Shown here: piece by piece, positions 53,941 through 62,403 of the stretch
How the letters are laid out: each line of letters opens with the position of its first letter
How positions within the stretch are numbered: the stretch's first letter is position 1
NCBI RefSeq assembly: GCF_008364765.1
Contig: NZ_VTUY01000007.1
Span: 1 to 64,000, forward strand
Reading direction: 5' to 3'
Origin: Bacillus sp. CH30_1T
GTDB taxonomy: Bacteria > Bacillota > Bacilli > Bacillales > Bacillaceae_B
Length of the DNA: 64,000 nt
The notes under the pieces: model-generated
The model's input: only the letters and a program-made list of their open reading frames with translations
The model's database searches: none
Told to the model about the DNA's origin: nothing
Position numbers and translations under genes: made by a program

Positions 53941-54360
53941 AGGACATTTTATCACTGTGCTGTAGTAAGATAAAGACTTTATGACAAATTTCTCAAAATT
54001 TTGTTTTCCGTATTATGCATATGGATATTACTTATATTCCCATAATAAATTACAAGAAAACCTTTTAGTATATTCGACTATTCTGAAATAATATTTTATT
54101 AAGCGCTTTCTCTTTCACCTTCTTGTATCCCTGATATGAGGGTGCTTTTTTCATAAACCATCTTACTACTGTTACTAAAAAAAACCAAATAGTTTTTGTT
54201 ATTTTTCACAAATTTTTATAGATTATAAGATTTTCAGAATGATAAATAAACCTTATGAGTTTAATTTCTTCCCTATTGCAAATGAACTCATCGCCCATGC
54301 TTTGCATACAATATAACAATCATGGCGGTTGGCCTATATAGATAAAGTGAGGTGGTTCAC
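53941..54360. other. Spacer between odhA and the GerT-like gene
   Basis: About 420 A+T-rich bases carrying divergent control regions. A partial hairpin with a T run (CACC...GGTG, about 54118-54153) may be an old terminator. TATAAC near 54312 may be a -10 for the next gene. A second cre-like core (AAGCGCTT) near 54102 has three mismatches and is not annotated. Confidence 0.35.
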
Positions 54361-54873
54361 ATGTTCCCATGGAGTTTATTCCCTTTCAGTAAAGACATGA
54401 AAGATCAAATGAATCAGATGAATCCGAATGAAATGGATTCCTATATACAAGGTATGATGAAAAAAATGTTCCCGGGCGGATGGGACGGTATGATGAATCC
54501 GAATGACATGATGAGCGGGGCGCAATCCTTTATGAATCCGATGGGCAAACAGGAGCAGAAATCTCAGCGGGGTCAGTCTTCTCCTTCATCTAATTCAATA
54601 TCTGCAAATGTCTTTGAATCTTTTGAGGATATTTACATCCGGTTTCAGGTTCCTAGTGAAGAGTGGATGAAGCAATTGAAAATTTTCCATACTTCGAATC
54701 AGGCAATTATCGAGAACATCCCTGAGCAGGGGGAAAGACAGGTCATCACACTCCCATGTCTAGTGAAAAAAAAAGGTGCGGTGGCCCAATACAAAGACGG
54801 CATATTAGAGCTGAAAATACCTAAAAGTATCGACATGCAATATACAGAAATAGACGTCTCAGATAAATACTGA
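54361..54873 (+). CDS. GerT/Hsp20-like spore protein
   Basis: The 170-residue protein has a Met/Asn/Pro-rich N-terminal region (MFPWSLFPFSKDMKDQMNQM, repeated MNPN and MNPM) followed by an alpha-crystallin-like beta domain (about 85-165, IYIRFQVPSEEWMKQLKIF ... LELKIPKSID). The layout resembles GerT-type spore germination proteins in the Hsp20 superfamily, recalled from memory. ATG at 54361 follows GAGGTG. A GTG three codons earlier overlaps it. A terminator overlaps the stop. Confidence 0.68.
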   Translation: MFPWSLFPFSKDMKDQMNQMNPNEMDSYIQGMMKKMFPGGWDGMMNPNDMMSGAQSFMNPMGKQEQKSQRGQSSPSSNSISANVFESFEDIYIRFQVPSEEWMKQLKIFHTSNQAIIENIPEQGERQVITLPCLVKKKGAVAQYKDGILELKIPKSIDMQYTEIDVSDKY

Positions 54874-54884
54874 GACGTCTTTTC
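54852..54884 (+). terminator. Terminator of the GerT-like gene
   Basis: AGACGTCTCAG and CTGAGACGTCT form a perfect 11-bp stem with a 7-base loop, then TTTT. The 5' arm contains the last codons of the gene. Confidence 0.88.
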
Positions 54885-54897
54885 TCGTAGAATACAT

Positions 54898-56307
54898 TTA
54901 ATGAGCATACTTAAGAGAGATGCGTAAAATGGTACCTGAGGGTTCGTTTCTTAAAGCTAAGATATCACCATTGTAGTTTTGGATGAGCTTTGATGCAATG
55001 GCTAATCCCAAACCATAACCGCCTTTTTCACGACTTCTTGCCTTATCCACACGGTAGAACCGGTCAAATACCTTTGGAAGATCATCTTCTGGAATTCCGA
55101 TTCCTTCGTCTTTCACCTCAATCATCACATCTTCTTCACGATTCACTAGCTTTATTACAATGTTTGAATGCTTATCAGAGTATTTAACGGCATTATCTAA
55201 CAGGATGATCATAATTTGTTCTAGATGCCTTGGCATAATAATCACCATCGCTTCATAATCCAACTCATCCAAGCACAGAAACGTGTGTTCTTGATGTAGA
55301 AATTTAAAGTCTCTAATAACCTTATCAATCACTTTTTGTGGATTGGCACGAGCGGTTTGAAGATCAAATTTCTCACGATCCGCCCTGGAAAGTTCTAACA
55401 ATTCACCTATAAGCCTTTTCACTCTTTCAAGTTCTTCCAATGATACCTGTAAAGATTCTTCCAGTATCGTCGGATCTTTTTTTCCCCACCTGTTCAAAAG
55501 AGCCAGGTGTCCTTCTAATACCTGTATGGGCGTTCTTAATTCATGTGATGCATCTTCAACAAATTGTTGCTGTTGCTGAAACGATTTCTCGATTTCGCTC
55601 ATCATCTTATTGAAAATTTGTGATAGGTCACTGATTTCATCATGGGCCTTCACAATCTCCACTCTTTCGTGGAACCCTTTTCTTTCGATGGATCTCATTG
55701 TTTCAGAAAGCTTATTTAATGGACGCACAAAGCTTCTGGCCATGAAATAGCCGATAATTGCACTGATCAAGAGCGCGAGTACCCCGGTGATGGTCATCAT
55801 CCAGAACAGGTTTTTCATGATCTTTTCATATCGGCTTAAAGGCTGGATAATTTCAAAATATCCGTTGAATTGACTCGATCTTATCGGAGATCTCCCAATA
55901 AGCATTTGTTTTCCCTCAGATTCAATGAGTGTAACTGTCTTCTCTCTAACGGGTTGAAAAGGAACGTAAAAAGCTGATTCATTTTCACCTCGTATTTCCA
56001 ATACTTGATCACCCTGACGATCTAAAATACGAATAGTCTGGTCCTTTTCAGCTATTTGTTTCATCAAATCCCGGCTTTCATAAATGTCCTGGAGCTGTAT
56101 ATTTGGCCCTTTTTGTTTAAAAAACACCGTAATTTCATCCAGAACACGACCAAAGTTATTTTCTTCTTCATCCACCATCCACTTACTGATTGCATGATAT
56201 TGAAAAAAACTAAATAAGAAAAAGGCAAGGAAAATGGCTGAACCAGCCGCTAATGCCCACTTCACTTTAAGAGAAGAGGGCTTAAAACGATTCATGAATG
56301 TATTCAT
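54898..56307 (-). CDS. arlS: Sensor histidine kinase, ArlS-like
   Basis: Membrane kinase of 469 residues. Two membrane segments (about 17-37 and 172-192) flank an extracellular sensor region. Then come HAMP, the H-box QFVEDASHELRTP (phosphoacceptor His), and the ATP domain with DNAVKYS, DEGIGIPEDD and GGYGLGLAI. HLALLNRWGKKDPTILEESL closely matches staphylococcal ArlS. Staphylococcus also has arlRS near odhA, so gene order supports the call. Its ATG overlaps the regulator's stop (ATGA). B. subtilis YkoH is the likely local relative. The signal is unknown. Confidence 0.88.
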   Translation of the reverse strand: MNTFMNRFKPSSLKVKWALAAGSAIFLAFFLFSFFQYHAISKWMVDEEENNFGRVLDEITVFFKQKGPNIQLQDIYESRDLMKQIAEKDQTIRILDRQGDQVLEIRGENESAFYVPFQPVREKTVTLIESEGKQMLIGRSPIRSSQFNGYFEIIQPLSRYEKIMKNLFWMMTITGVLALLISAIIGYFMARSFVRPLNKLSETMRSIERKGFHERVEIVKAHDEISDLSQIFNKMMSEIEKSFQQQQQFVEDASHELRTPIQVLEGHLALLNRWGKKDPTILEESLQVSLEELERVKRLIGELLELSRADREKFDLQTARANPQKVIDKVIRDFKFLHQEHTFLCLDELDYEAMVIIMPRHLEQIMIILLDNAVKYSDKHSNIVIKLVNREEDVMIEVKDEGIGIPEDDLPKVFDRFYRVDKARSREKGGYGLGLAIASKLIQNYNGDILALRNEPSGTILRISLKYAH

Positions 56308-56984
56308 GTCCTCATCACATACCCGGTACCACGTACGGTTTGGATGTAGCTATCTTCGTCAGGCGAATCAATTTTATTTCGCAAATATCTTACATAAACA
56401 TCCACTACGTTCGTTTCAACCTCGGTATCATACCCCCACACTTTATTGAGAAGAACTTCACGTGTCAAAACAATATTTTTATTTTCCAATAAGGCGAGTA
56501 AAAGGTCATACTCCCTTTTCGTAACCTCGATTTCATGTTCAAGCTTAAACACTTGCCTTGACTCCTTTTGAACGGTGATATCACGGTAATGATAAGTTGT
56601 TTGAGTCGAAGCTGCTTCTTCATTTCCGGCTCGTCTAAATACGGCTCTCAATCTCGCTAACAGTTCTTCAATAGCAAAAGGCTTTACGATATAATCATCT
56701 GCTCCACTGTCCAATCCTGATACACGATCCATTACACTATCCCTTGCCGTGATCATGAGGATCGGAATAGCTTTCACTTGCCGGATTCTTCTGCAAACCT
56801 CAAGTCCGTTTAAATTCGGCAGCATAAGATCCAATAAGATTATGTCCCAATCCTCGTTTAAACTTTTCTCTAACCCCCCTCTTCCATCATAGGCAAGACC
56901 CACTTCATATCCTTCATATTTAAGTTCCAGTTCAATGAACCGGGAGAGATTTTTTTCATCTTCTATGACTAAAATTCTTTTCAC
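56304..56984 (-). CDS. arlR: OmpR-family response regulator, ArlR-like
   Basis: DNA-binding response regulator of 226 residues. The receiver domain has an acidic pair (ILVIEDEKN), phosphoacceptor Asp in IILLDLMLPN, Thr and Lys (MITARD, DYIVKPFAIEEL). The winged-helix output domain ends VRGTGYVMRT. GTG at 56984 was chosen because AGGTGA is 5 bases upstream. A GTG three codons earlier overlaps it. The cognate kinase follows with a 4-bp overlap. Staphylococcal ArlR controls efflux and surface genes, and an MFS exporter lies divergently nearby. Confidence 0.9.
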   Translation of the reverse strand: MKRILVIEDEKNLSRFIELELKYEGYEVGLAYDGRGGLEKSLNEDWDIILLDLMLPNLNGLEVCRRIRQVKAIPILMITARDSVMDRVSGLDSGADDYIVKPFAIEELLARLRAVFRRAGNEEAASTQTTYHYRDITVQKESRQVFKLEHEIEVTKREYDLLLALLENKNIVLTREVLLNKVWGYDTEVETNVVDVYVRYLRNKIDSPDEDSYIQTVRGTGYVMRT

Positions 56985-57016
56985 ATAAATCACCTGCTCT
57001 AAATGCTTAATATGTC

Positions 57017-57142
57017 TTATTTTATTTTACTTTTACTGAAAATAAAATCATTAAGCGCTTGAAAGATTTCAATACCTTGATACGTCATTAATGTAATGGC
57101 AGTAAAACTGAAAAATAAAATAGGAATTATTCGAATCCACAT
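57017..57142 (-). CDS. Small membrane protein upstream of arlR (41 residues)
   Basis: Begins MWIRIIPILFFSFTAITLMT, one hydrophobic segment, with a charged cytoplasmic-type tail (KSKIK). AAAGGGAGG lies seven to eight bases before the ATG. It is in the same direction as arlR and 33 bases before it, so it is probably the first gene of the operon. I do not recognise it. It could be a membrane adaptor of the kinase, a role known for other small proteins, but this is a guess. Confidence 0.6.
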   Translation of the reverse strand: MWIRIIPILFFSFTAITLMTYQGIEIFQALNDFIFSKSKIK

Positions 57143-57341
57143 GGTTCTTACCTCCCTTTTATCATTACCGTCATTTTCCTCCACTTTCATTAAAATTGAA
57201 TGAGAGAAGGGTAAGTTTTCACTTAGAGAAGAAAGAAATCTTAAGTTTACATAATGATATTATAATCAAATAATTAAATAGTATGAAATTGCTCCTGTTG
57301 AAGAAAATAATAGTTGTATAAATAAGAATGAGGTGCACGAA

Positions 57342-58562
57342 ATGGAAAGTAAGAAAAAATTAGATTTACTTGCGTTATCCTCTATTCCTTTAGTTATGAC
57401 ACTCGGAAATTCGATGTTGATCCCTGTTCTTCCTCAATTAGAAAAGGAGCTTAACATTACGGGATTTCAATCAAGCTTAATCATCACCGTATACTCCATC
57501 ATAGCCATACTCTGCATTCCGATTGCCGGTTACTTATCCGATCGTTTCGGGAGGAAAAAAATTTTAATACCCAGTTTAGTCATTGCAGGAATCGGAGGCC
57601 TCATTTGTGGACTTGCTTCCATATACGGGTCGAACGCCTATATTTTTGTAATTGCAGGAAGGGTTGTTCAAGGAATTGGAGCTGCCGGTGCTTTCCCGGT
57701 TGTCATCCCTACCGTCGGTGATCTCTATGAAGATGATGATCAAATCACCATAGGATTGGGCATAATCGAGACATCTAATACTTTCGGCAAAGTTCTAAGT
57801 CCGATACTTGGTGCATTATTTGCCGCATGGATTTGGTTTATTCCCTTCTTTTCCATTCCGGTATTTTCCCTTTTATCCATTCTATTGATCGTCGTTTTTG
57901 TAAAAGTCCCGGCTAAAAAAGGAGAAGTAGCGAAACAAAGTATTAAGGAATTTGTTCATGAGGTGGGAATCGTCCTTAGGAAGGAAAAGAAATGGATTTT
58001 CGGAATCTTTATTATCGGAATTATTTCCATGTTTACTTTATTTGGATTTTTATATTATTTATCAACCCGCTTAGAGCAGTCTTACGGAATTAACGGAGTA
58101 ATGAAGGGACTATATTTAGCAGTCCCACTCCTTTTTTTATGCCTAACCTCCTATATAACCGGAAAAGTGATCGGAAAGAGCAAAGACAAGATGAAGTGGG
58201 TCATCGTTTTTGGATCCCTAATGAGTTCGGTGGCTTTCATTCCAATAATCTTTACTGAAGGAAAATGGATCATCTTGAGCATTTTTTCCATTGCTGGTAT
58301 CGGAATGGGTGCAGCCCTTCCCTGTTTGGATGCATTGATAACAGAAGGAATTGAGAAAGAACACCGTGGAACCATTACCTCCATTTACAGTTCAATGAGG
58401 TTTACAGGTGTCGCTTTAGGTCCTCCTATAGTAGCGTTGATTGAACCTTTGAGTACCTTTATTATTTTCATAGTTCTAAGCCTATTTGCCAGCCTGGTCG
58501 GAATGCTTTTCATTAAGGTTCCGGAAACTCCCCCGCAAGCTGTCTCAACTAAAAAGGCGTAA
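57342..58562 (+). CDS. MFS drug/metabolite exporter
   Basis: Twelve-segment MFS protein of 406 residues. The motif-A loop GYLSDRFGRKKILIPSL and motif C-like RVVQGIGAAGAFPVV mark the drug:H+ antiporter DHA1 group. ATG at 57342 follows GAGGTG. A GTG three codons upstream overlaps the site. It is divergent from arlRS. By analogy ArlRS may control it, as with norA in Staphylococcus. Substrate and control are unproven. Confidence 0.82.
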   Translation: MESKKKLDLLALSSIPLVMTLGNSMLIPVLPQLEKELNITGFQSSLIITVYSIIAILCIPIAGYLSDRFGRKKILIPSLVIAGIGGLICGLASIYGSNAYIFVIAGRVVQGIGAAGAFPVVIPTVGDLYEDDDQITIGLGIIETSNTFGKVLSPILGALFAAWIWFIPFFSIPVFSLLSILLIVVFVKVPAKKGEVAKQSIKEFVHEVGIVLRKEKKWIFGIFIIGIISMFTLFGFLYYLSTRLEQSYGINGVMKGLYLAVPLLFLCLTSYITGKVIGKSKDKMKWVIVFGSLMSSVAFIPIIFTEGKWIILSIFSIAGIGMGAALPCLDALITEGIEKEHRGTITSIYSSMRFTGVALGPPIVALIEPLSTFIIFIVLSLFASLVGMLFIKVPETPPQAVSTKKA

Positions 58563-58580
58563 GGATTCATTCCATGATGA

Positions 58581-58613
58581 AAAAACGGAGCTGAATGCAG
58601 GCTCCGTTTTTTC
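58581..58613 (+). terminator. Terminator of the MFS gene
   Basis: AAAAAACGGAGC and GCTCCGTTTTTT form a perfect 12-bp stem with a 9-base loop. It begins 19 bases after the stop. Confidence 0.92.
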
Positions 58614-58736
58614 AATTGCATCTCTACATCTGCTGAATAAAGAAATCTTGTTCTTTACGATCCCAATGTTTATTTCGATTCATAATGTGGTAGATATATC
58701 CATAAACATGATAGGGATCGTAAGGGAGGAATATAT

Positions 58737-58913
58737 ATGAGTTGGATCATCGTGATTGTTTCTTTTTTTGTACTTCTCATTCTGGCTGAAGAAGTCATTA
58801 ACTATTTTCTACGTACAAAAGTAATTGATCATCACCCCAAGGCGAAAAGAAGCGAAGGAAAGATGAAATCATTGTTTCAAAAAGTAAAGCTGAAACTGAC
58901 TCATTCACAGTAA
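58737..58913 (+). CDS. Small membrane protein (58 residues)
   Basis: Starts MSWIIVIVSFFVLLILAEEV, one membrane helix, followed by a strongly basic tail (RTKVIDHHPKAKRSEGKMKS...). AAGGGAGG is seven bases before the ATG at 58737. I do not recognise the family. An opposing 84-codon frame at 58798-59052 overlaps it and lacks support. Confidence 0.62.
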   Translation: MSWIIVIVSFFVLLILAEEVINYFLRTKVIDHHPKAKRSEGKMKSLFQKVKLKLTHSQ

Positions 58914-59397
58914 GTAGTACTTCATAGTCAAAAGGTGGAGAAGTTGATCTCTGCCTTCCACTTAAATCACTTTTTTGACACAATATGCATTGTTTCAATT
59001 GGTTGATGAGATAACATACCTTTAACCTCTTCTTCCCCTTCATTTTAACCATAATCTAAAAATACACAAAAAGAAGAAGACAAAAGCTTCAGCAAAACTT
59101 TTGTCTCCAAAGGAAAGAAATTAGAATGGGTCTTACATAATAAAGATTTAAACAAAAAGAAAGCTACCCCACTTTCTTTTTGTTTAGGGAGTGATAAATC
59201 CTTATTCATAAGCAAGATTCATTGTACCGGGTGAAAAAGTGAACTCTATTAGAACAAGATTAAAATTTGATGAGAAAATCATTTTCTCCCTTAATTCTCC
59301 ACTACTCTATCAGAAAAGCATCCAGTTTAAATATATGATATGATAAATAAGAATTCAGAATGTTACAATTCATTCTAGTGGATGAAAGGATGGAAAA
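58914..59397. other. Gene-free stretch with two hairpins
   Basis: Nearly 480 bases without a supported gene. A 9-bp hairpin AGACAAAAG/CTTTTGTCT lies at 59078-59106. A long A+T-rich hairpin AAACAAAAAGAAAG/CTTTCTTTTTGTTT lies at about 59150-59186 and may be a bidirectional terminator. The pxpA promoter should be near 59330, but no clear hexamers were chosen. Confidence 0.45.
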
Positions 59398-60123
59398 ATG
59401 AAAATCGATTTAAACTGTGATTTAGGAGAAAGTTTTGGTACATATACAATTGGACAAGATGAAGAAATGATGAAATTCGTTTCCTCCGTCAATGTCGCTT
59501 GCGGATTCCATGCAGGAGATCCTCTCGTAATGAAACAAACAGTCACAAATGCATTAAGTCATAACCTAAAAATAGGTGCTCATCCCGGGTTGCCTGATCT
59601 TCAAGGCTTCGGAAGAAGAATGATACAAGTAACCCCTGAAGAAGCGTATGCCCTTGTACAATATCAAATTGGCGCACTACTCGCCTTCATTAAGGCACAA
59701 GGAGGTAAGTTGTCACATGTTAAACCTCATGGTGCCCTCTATAATATGGCTGCGAAGGATTCCAATTTGGCTGCATCGATTGCTAAAGCGGTATACGACG
59801 TTGACCCTGGATTAACATTGTTCGGCCTTTCTCAAAGTGAGCTGACAAAAGCAGGAGAGGAAATCGGATTACATGTTGCTCATGAAGTATTTGCCGATCG
59901 AACTTATCAATCTGATGGTTCACTAACTCCCCGTTCCCTTCCCAATGCCGTACTTCATGATGAAAACGAAGTCGAAAAGCAAGTCTTACGAATGGTTGAG
60001 AAACAAGAAGTAGTTTCAACAGATGGTGAGGTATTATCAATTAAAGCGGATACCATTTGTCTTCATGGAGATAACACGGCTGCTTTAAACCTTGCTAAAA
60101 GATTATATGAAAAGTTAAGCTAA
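59398..60123 (+). CDS. pxpA: 5-oxoprolinase subunit A
   Basis: LamB/YcsF-family subunit of ATP-dependent 5-oxoprolinase (PxpABC), which turns pyroglutamate into glutamate. The 241-residue sequence begins [14 protein letters not shown] and contains [23 protein letters not shown] and [13 protein letters not shown] follows AAAGGATGG. The normal partners pxpB and pxpC are not next to it, which is unusual. They may be elsewhere. Family identity is firm. Confidence 0.94.
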   Translation: MKIDLNCDLGESFGTYTIGQDEEMMKFVSSVNVACGFHAGDPLVMKQTVTNALSHNLKIGAHPGLPDLQGFGRRMIQVTPEEAYALVQYQIGALLAFIKAQGGKLSHVKPHGALYNMAAKDSNLAASIAKAVYDVDPGLTLFGLSQSELTKAGEEIGLHVAHEVFADRTYQSDGSLTPRSLPNAVLHDENEVEKQVLRMVEKQEVVSTDGEVLSIKADTICLHGDNTAALNLAKRLYEKLS

Positions 60124-60206
60124 TTATATAAGGGCTATACGTAGCCCTTATTCCATGGAGAATGTAAAGGATTTGTCTATTGTATAGAAGATAGGAGCAG
60201 TCTCTA

Positions 60207-60500
60207 ATGAATAAGACTTTACTACTCGAAGGGTTCCGTTGGATGTTCATCTTACTTGTTGCTTGCGTTATTATTCTATATGGCTATCAGCGGTTCCTTT
60301 TGCACTCTAGCATTGAAACATCTCTACAAACCGTATCTCCCGACTCAACCATCATTGGAATCATTCAAACTCATACGACTGATAATAAAGAAAAAGTGTA
60401 TGAAGCTCTATACAAGACAACAGACGGTAAGTGTTACCGAGCTTCATTCGAGCGTAAGGGGCGCACATTCATAGGAAATCAGGAGGCATCCTGTGAATAG
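60207..60500 (+). CDS. Hypothetical protein with N-terminal membrane anchor
   Basis: A 97-residue protein with one membrane helix (about 13-31) and an outside domain holding two cysteines (KCYRASF and EASCE) that could pair. I do not recognise the family. AGGAG lies nine bases before the ATG. A ribosome site for the following relic overlaps its end. Confidence 0.6.
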   Translation: MNKTLLLEGFRWMFILLVACVIILYGYQRFLLHSSIETSLQTVSPDSTIIGIIQTHTTDNKEKVYEALYKTTDGKCYRASFERKGRTFIGNQEASCE

Positions 60501-60513
60501 GAGGAGTAGACCG

Positions 60514-60654
60514 ATGAAACAAGCCATTCATATCTTTCCTCAATTTGAATCAGCAGAAAAAAATAATAATATCAGAAAAATTCATGATCCATTATAGGAT
60601 AAAATCCCTCCCCATATAACACTCGTTTTCCCGTTTAATGCAAATATACCTTAG
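60514..60654 (+). pseudogene. Relic of a 2'-5' RNA ligase-like (2H phosphoesterase) gene
   Basis: ATG at 60514 with GGAGGAG upstream starts MKQAIHIFPQFESAEK and reaches HDPL before an in-frame TAG (60595). The same frame continues DKIPPHITLVFPFNANIP, holding the first HxT motif of the 2H family, to a second TAG at 60652. A complete protein would be about 170 residues with a second HxT. The rest is absent. Nonsense mutation plus deletion is the simplest reading. Confidence 0.72.
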
Positions 60655-60733
60655 ATAAAAAGTATGGCTGGTTTCAAGGAAGCCATATAGTGGAATGTAG
60701 AGGAATATGACATACATAGAAAGGGTCATTGCT

Positions 60734-61141
60734 ATGATAAAAACTCTTACAATCGATACTAATAAACGTGATGAGATGATTGATATCACCACTTATGTCC
60801 AAGACATCATCATCAATGCAAAAATGAAGGAAGGTGTTGTTGTGGTCCAATCCTTACACACAACAGCCGGAATCACGGTGAATGAAAATGCGGATCCCGA
60901 TGTAAAAACAGATTTTCTACGTCGATTAGACGAGGTATATCCTTGGGAACATACTCTCGACCTTCATGGAGAAGGAAACACAGCTGCTCATTTAAAGACA
61001 AGTACGGTTGGACACTCTCAAACAATCATTGTCACTAATGGAGAGCTTCTATTGGGAACTTGGCAAGGCATCTACCTCTGTGAGTTTGATGGTCCACGTT
61101 CTAGAAGAAAGGTTTCGGTTAAAACAATTGACGCTGAATAA
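60734..61141 (+). CDS. yjbQ: YjbQ-family protein (UPF0047)
   Basis: Soluble protein of 135 residues with the UPF0047/YjbQ signature. It contains [33 protein letters not shown] and [18 protein letters not shown], with conserved His and Glu suited to metal binding. Some members have weak thiamine-phosphate synthase activity, but the real role is uncertain. ATG at 60734 follows AAAGGGT. An in-frame ATG nine codons earlier has no site. Confidence 0.92.
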   Translation: MIKTLTIDTNKRDEMIDITTYVQDIIINAKMKEGVVVVQSLHTTAGITVNENADPDVKTDFLRRLDEVYPWEHTLDLHGEGNTAAHLKTSTVGHSQTIIVTNGELLLGTWQGIYLCEFDGPRSRRKVSVKTIDAE

Positions 61142-61147
61142 GGAATG

Positions 61148-61178
61148 AAAAGACTCGAAGGCATTTTCTCGAGTCTTT
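61148..61178. terminator. Bidirectional terminator
   Basis: AAAGACTCGA and TCGAGTCTTT form a perfect 10-bp stem between convergent yjbQ and yuxK-like genes. Confidence 0.82.
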
Positions 61179-61568
61179 CTATTCTATAAAACGTTCTCTT
61201 ATGTTTTCCGAAGGCAGCATACAAGACTTTTGTTTTCCAAACCATTTATATCTATTCTTCGCAATCCATCTGTATACCCTATCTCTTAGGGGCTTAGGGA
61301 TGATTATGCATGTAGTGATAAGCTTCCATGGCCATGTCAAATGAGAGCACACCTTTAAAGCAGCGGTTGATTCCACATGCGCTTTATTTTCTTCAATTAA
61401 AACAAAGCTATCTGTAGTATGAGGAATGTTGTGCTTCTTCAATAATTGTTGACCAATATCGCTTTGTAAGGAAGCAAACTGGTAGATTCCTTCAGGATCA
61501 CGTTCGATAATAAATCGCACACTACTATTGCAAAAATTACATAGGCCATCAAACAATATTATTGCCAA
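61179..61568 (-). CDS. yuxK: DUF393 (DCC) thiol-disulfide-type protein, YuxK-like
   Basis: The 129-residue protein has the DxLCxxC motif in LFDGLCNFCNSSVRF at the N-terminus and RDRVYRWIAKNRYKWFG near the C-terminus, both typical of the DCC family. A redox role is inferred from the cysteine pair. I place the start at TTG 61568 with GGTGTGAT upstream. GTG at 61577 is the alternative. Confidence 0.87.
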   Translation of the reverse strand: MAIILFDGLCNFCNSSVRFIIERDPEGIYQFASLQSDIGQQLLKKHNIPHTTDSFVLIEENKAHVESTAALKVCSHLTWPWKLITTCIIIPKPLRDRVYRWIAKNRYKWFGKQKSCMLPSENIRERFIE

Positions 61569-61653
61569 TGATATCACACCGTTTCATTTAAATTCCATAT
61601 TAACTTCTAACTATAATAGAATTCACAACTTCTTTCCAGGAAGTTACTTGCTC

Positions 61654-62238
61654 TCAACTTTTTGAATGCTCCGATAGGTGACCTACTTCATTATAGGAAT
61701 GAACTGCCCATCGTTCACTTTTAAAATGGAGATTGGTCAGGCAGCCGTTAAATAGCTTCACATGCTCCAGAACTGCCTTTTCTTGATGAAACTCCCTCAA
61801 TACTGCATTGATGACAGCACCGTGAGCAACCAACAGTACCTTCCGGTCGGGAAACTGAGTATGAATCTCTTCCAGCCCCACCTGCACTCTGTCGACCAAC
61901 TCTTCGTATGATTCCATATTCGGAAAGATAAAATCAGGATACCGCTTTTCCCTTTCTTCACGGGACAATCCCTCTCCCTCACCAAAATGGCGTTCCTTGA
62001 AATGATCCATTTCAACGATTGGCAGTTCAAGTGACTCATTGATAATATCCGCTGTTCTTCTCGCTCTCATTAAAGAAGTGGTTATGAGAACATCCCATTC
62101 TGATTTTTTCAAAAATTCTCTGCATTCTTCTGCTTGACGTTTTCCAGTTTCATTTAATGGTATATCTGTTTGACCTTGTAATTTACCCAAAAGATTCCAT
62201 TCTGTTTGACCATGTCTTACTAAGCATATTTGAGTCAT
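61654..62238 (-). CDS. phoE: Histidine phosphatase, PhoE/YhfR-like
   Basis: Broad-specificity phosphatase of 194 residues. Catalytic LVRHGQTEWN at the N-terminus and LLVAHGAVINAVL with the second His are present. The pattern KLQGQTDIPLNETGKRQA is as in PhoE (YhfR), rather than true phosphoglycerate mutase, which is longer. ATG at 62238 follows AAGGAG. A longer in-frame start lacks a site. This is the second histidine phosphatase in the window. The other (7484) belongs to the cobalamin operon. Confidence 0.88.
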   Translation of the reverse strand: MTQICLVRHGQTEWNLLGKLQGQTDIPLNETGKRQAEECREFLKKSEWDVLITTSLMRARRTADIINESLELPIVEMDHFKERHFGEGEGLSREEREKRYPDFIFPNMESYEELVDRVQVGLEEIHTQFPDRKVLLVAHGAVINAVLREFHQEKAVLEHVKLFNGCLTNLHFKSERWAVHSYNEVGHLSEHSKS

Positions 62239-62403
62239 TTCGTTTACTCCTTTTGCTGAAATTGCTGTTTCTATTGTCCGTACAATATCCATGCCTTAGG
62301 AAAGGTATAATTCTACTAGATTTTATGATATACTATATTACCATTAAAAGAGATTATTTCGAAAGTTTTAAATAAATGAGCAGTATAGGAGTTGGCTGAA
62401 ACA

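Noticed and set aside
54095-54110. Second cre-like sequence (AAGCGCTT core) before the GerT-like gene
   Set aside because: Three mismatches to the consensus, and no clear promoter to control.
58798-59052. 84-codon frame on the minus strand
   Set aside because: It overlaps the 58-residue gene on the plus strand, which has a much better ribosome site and a membrane-protein pattern.
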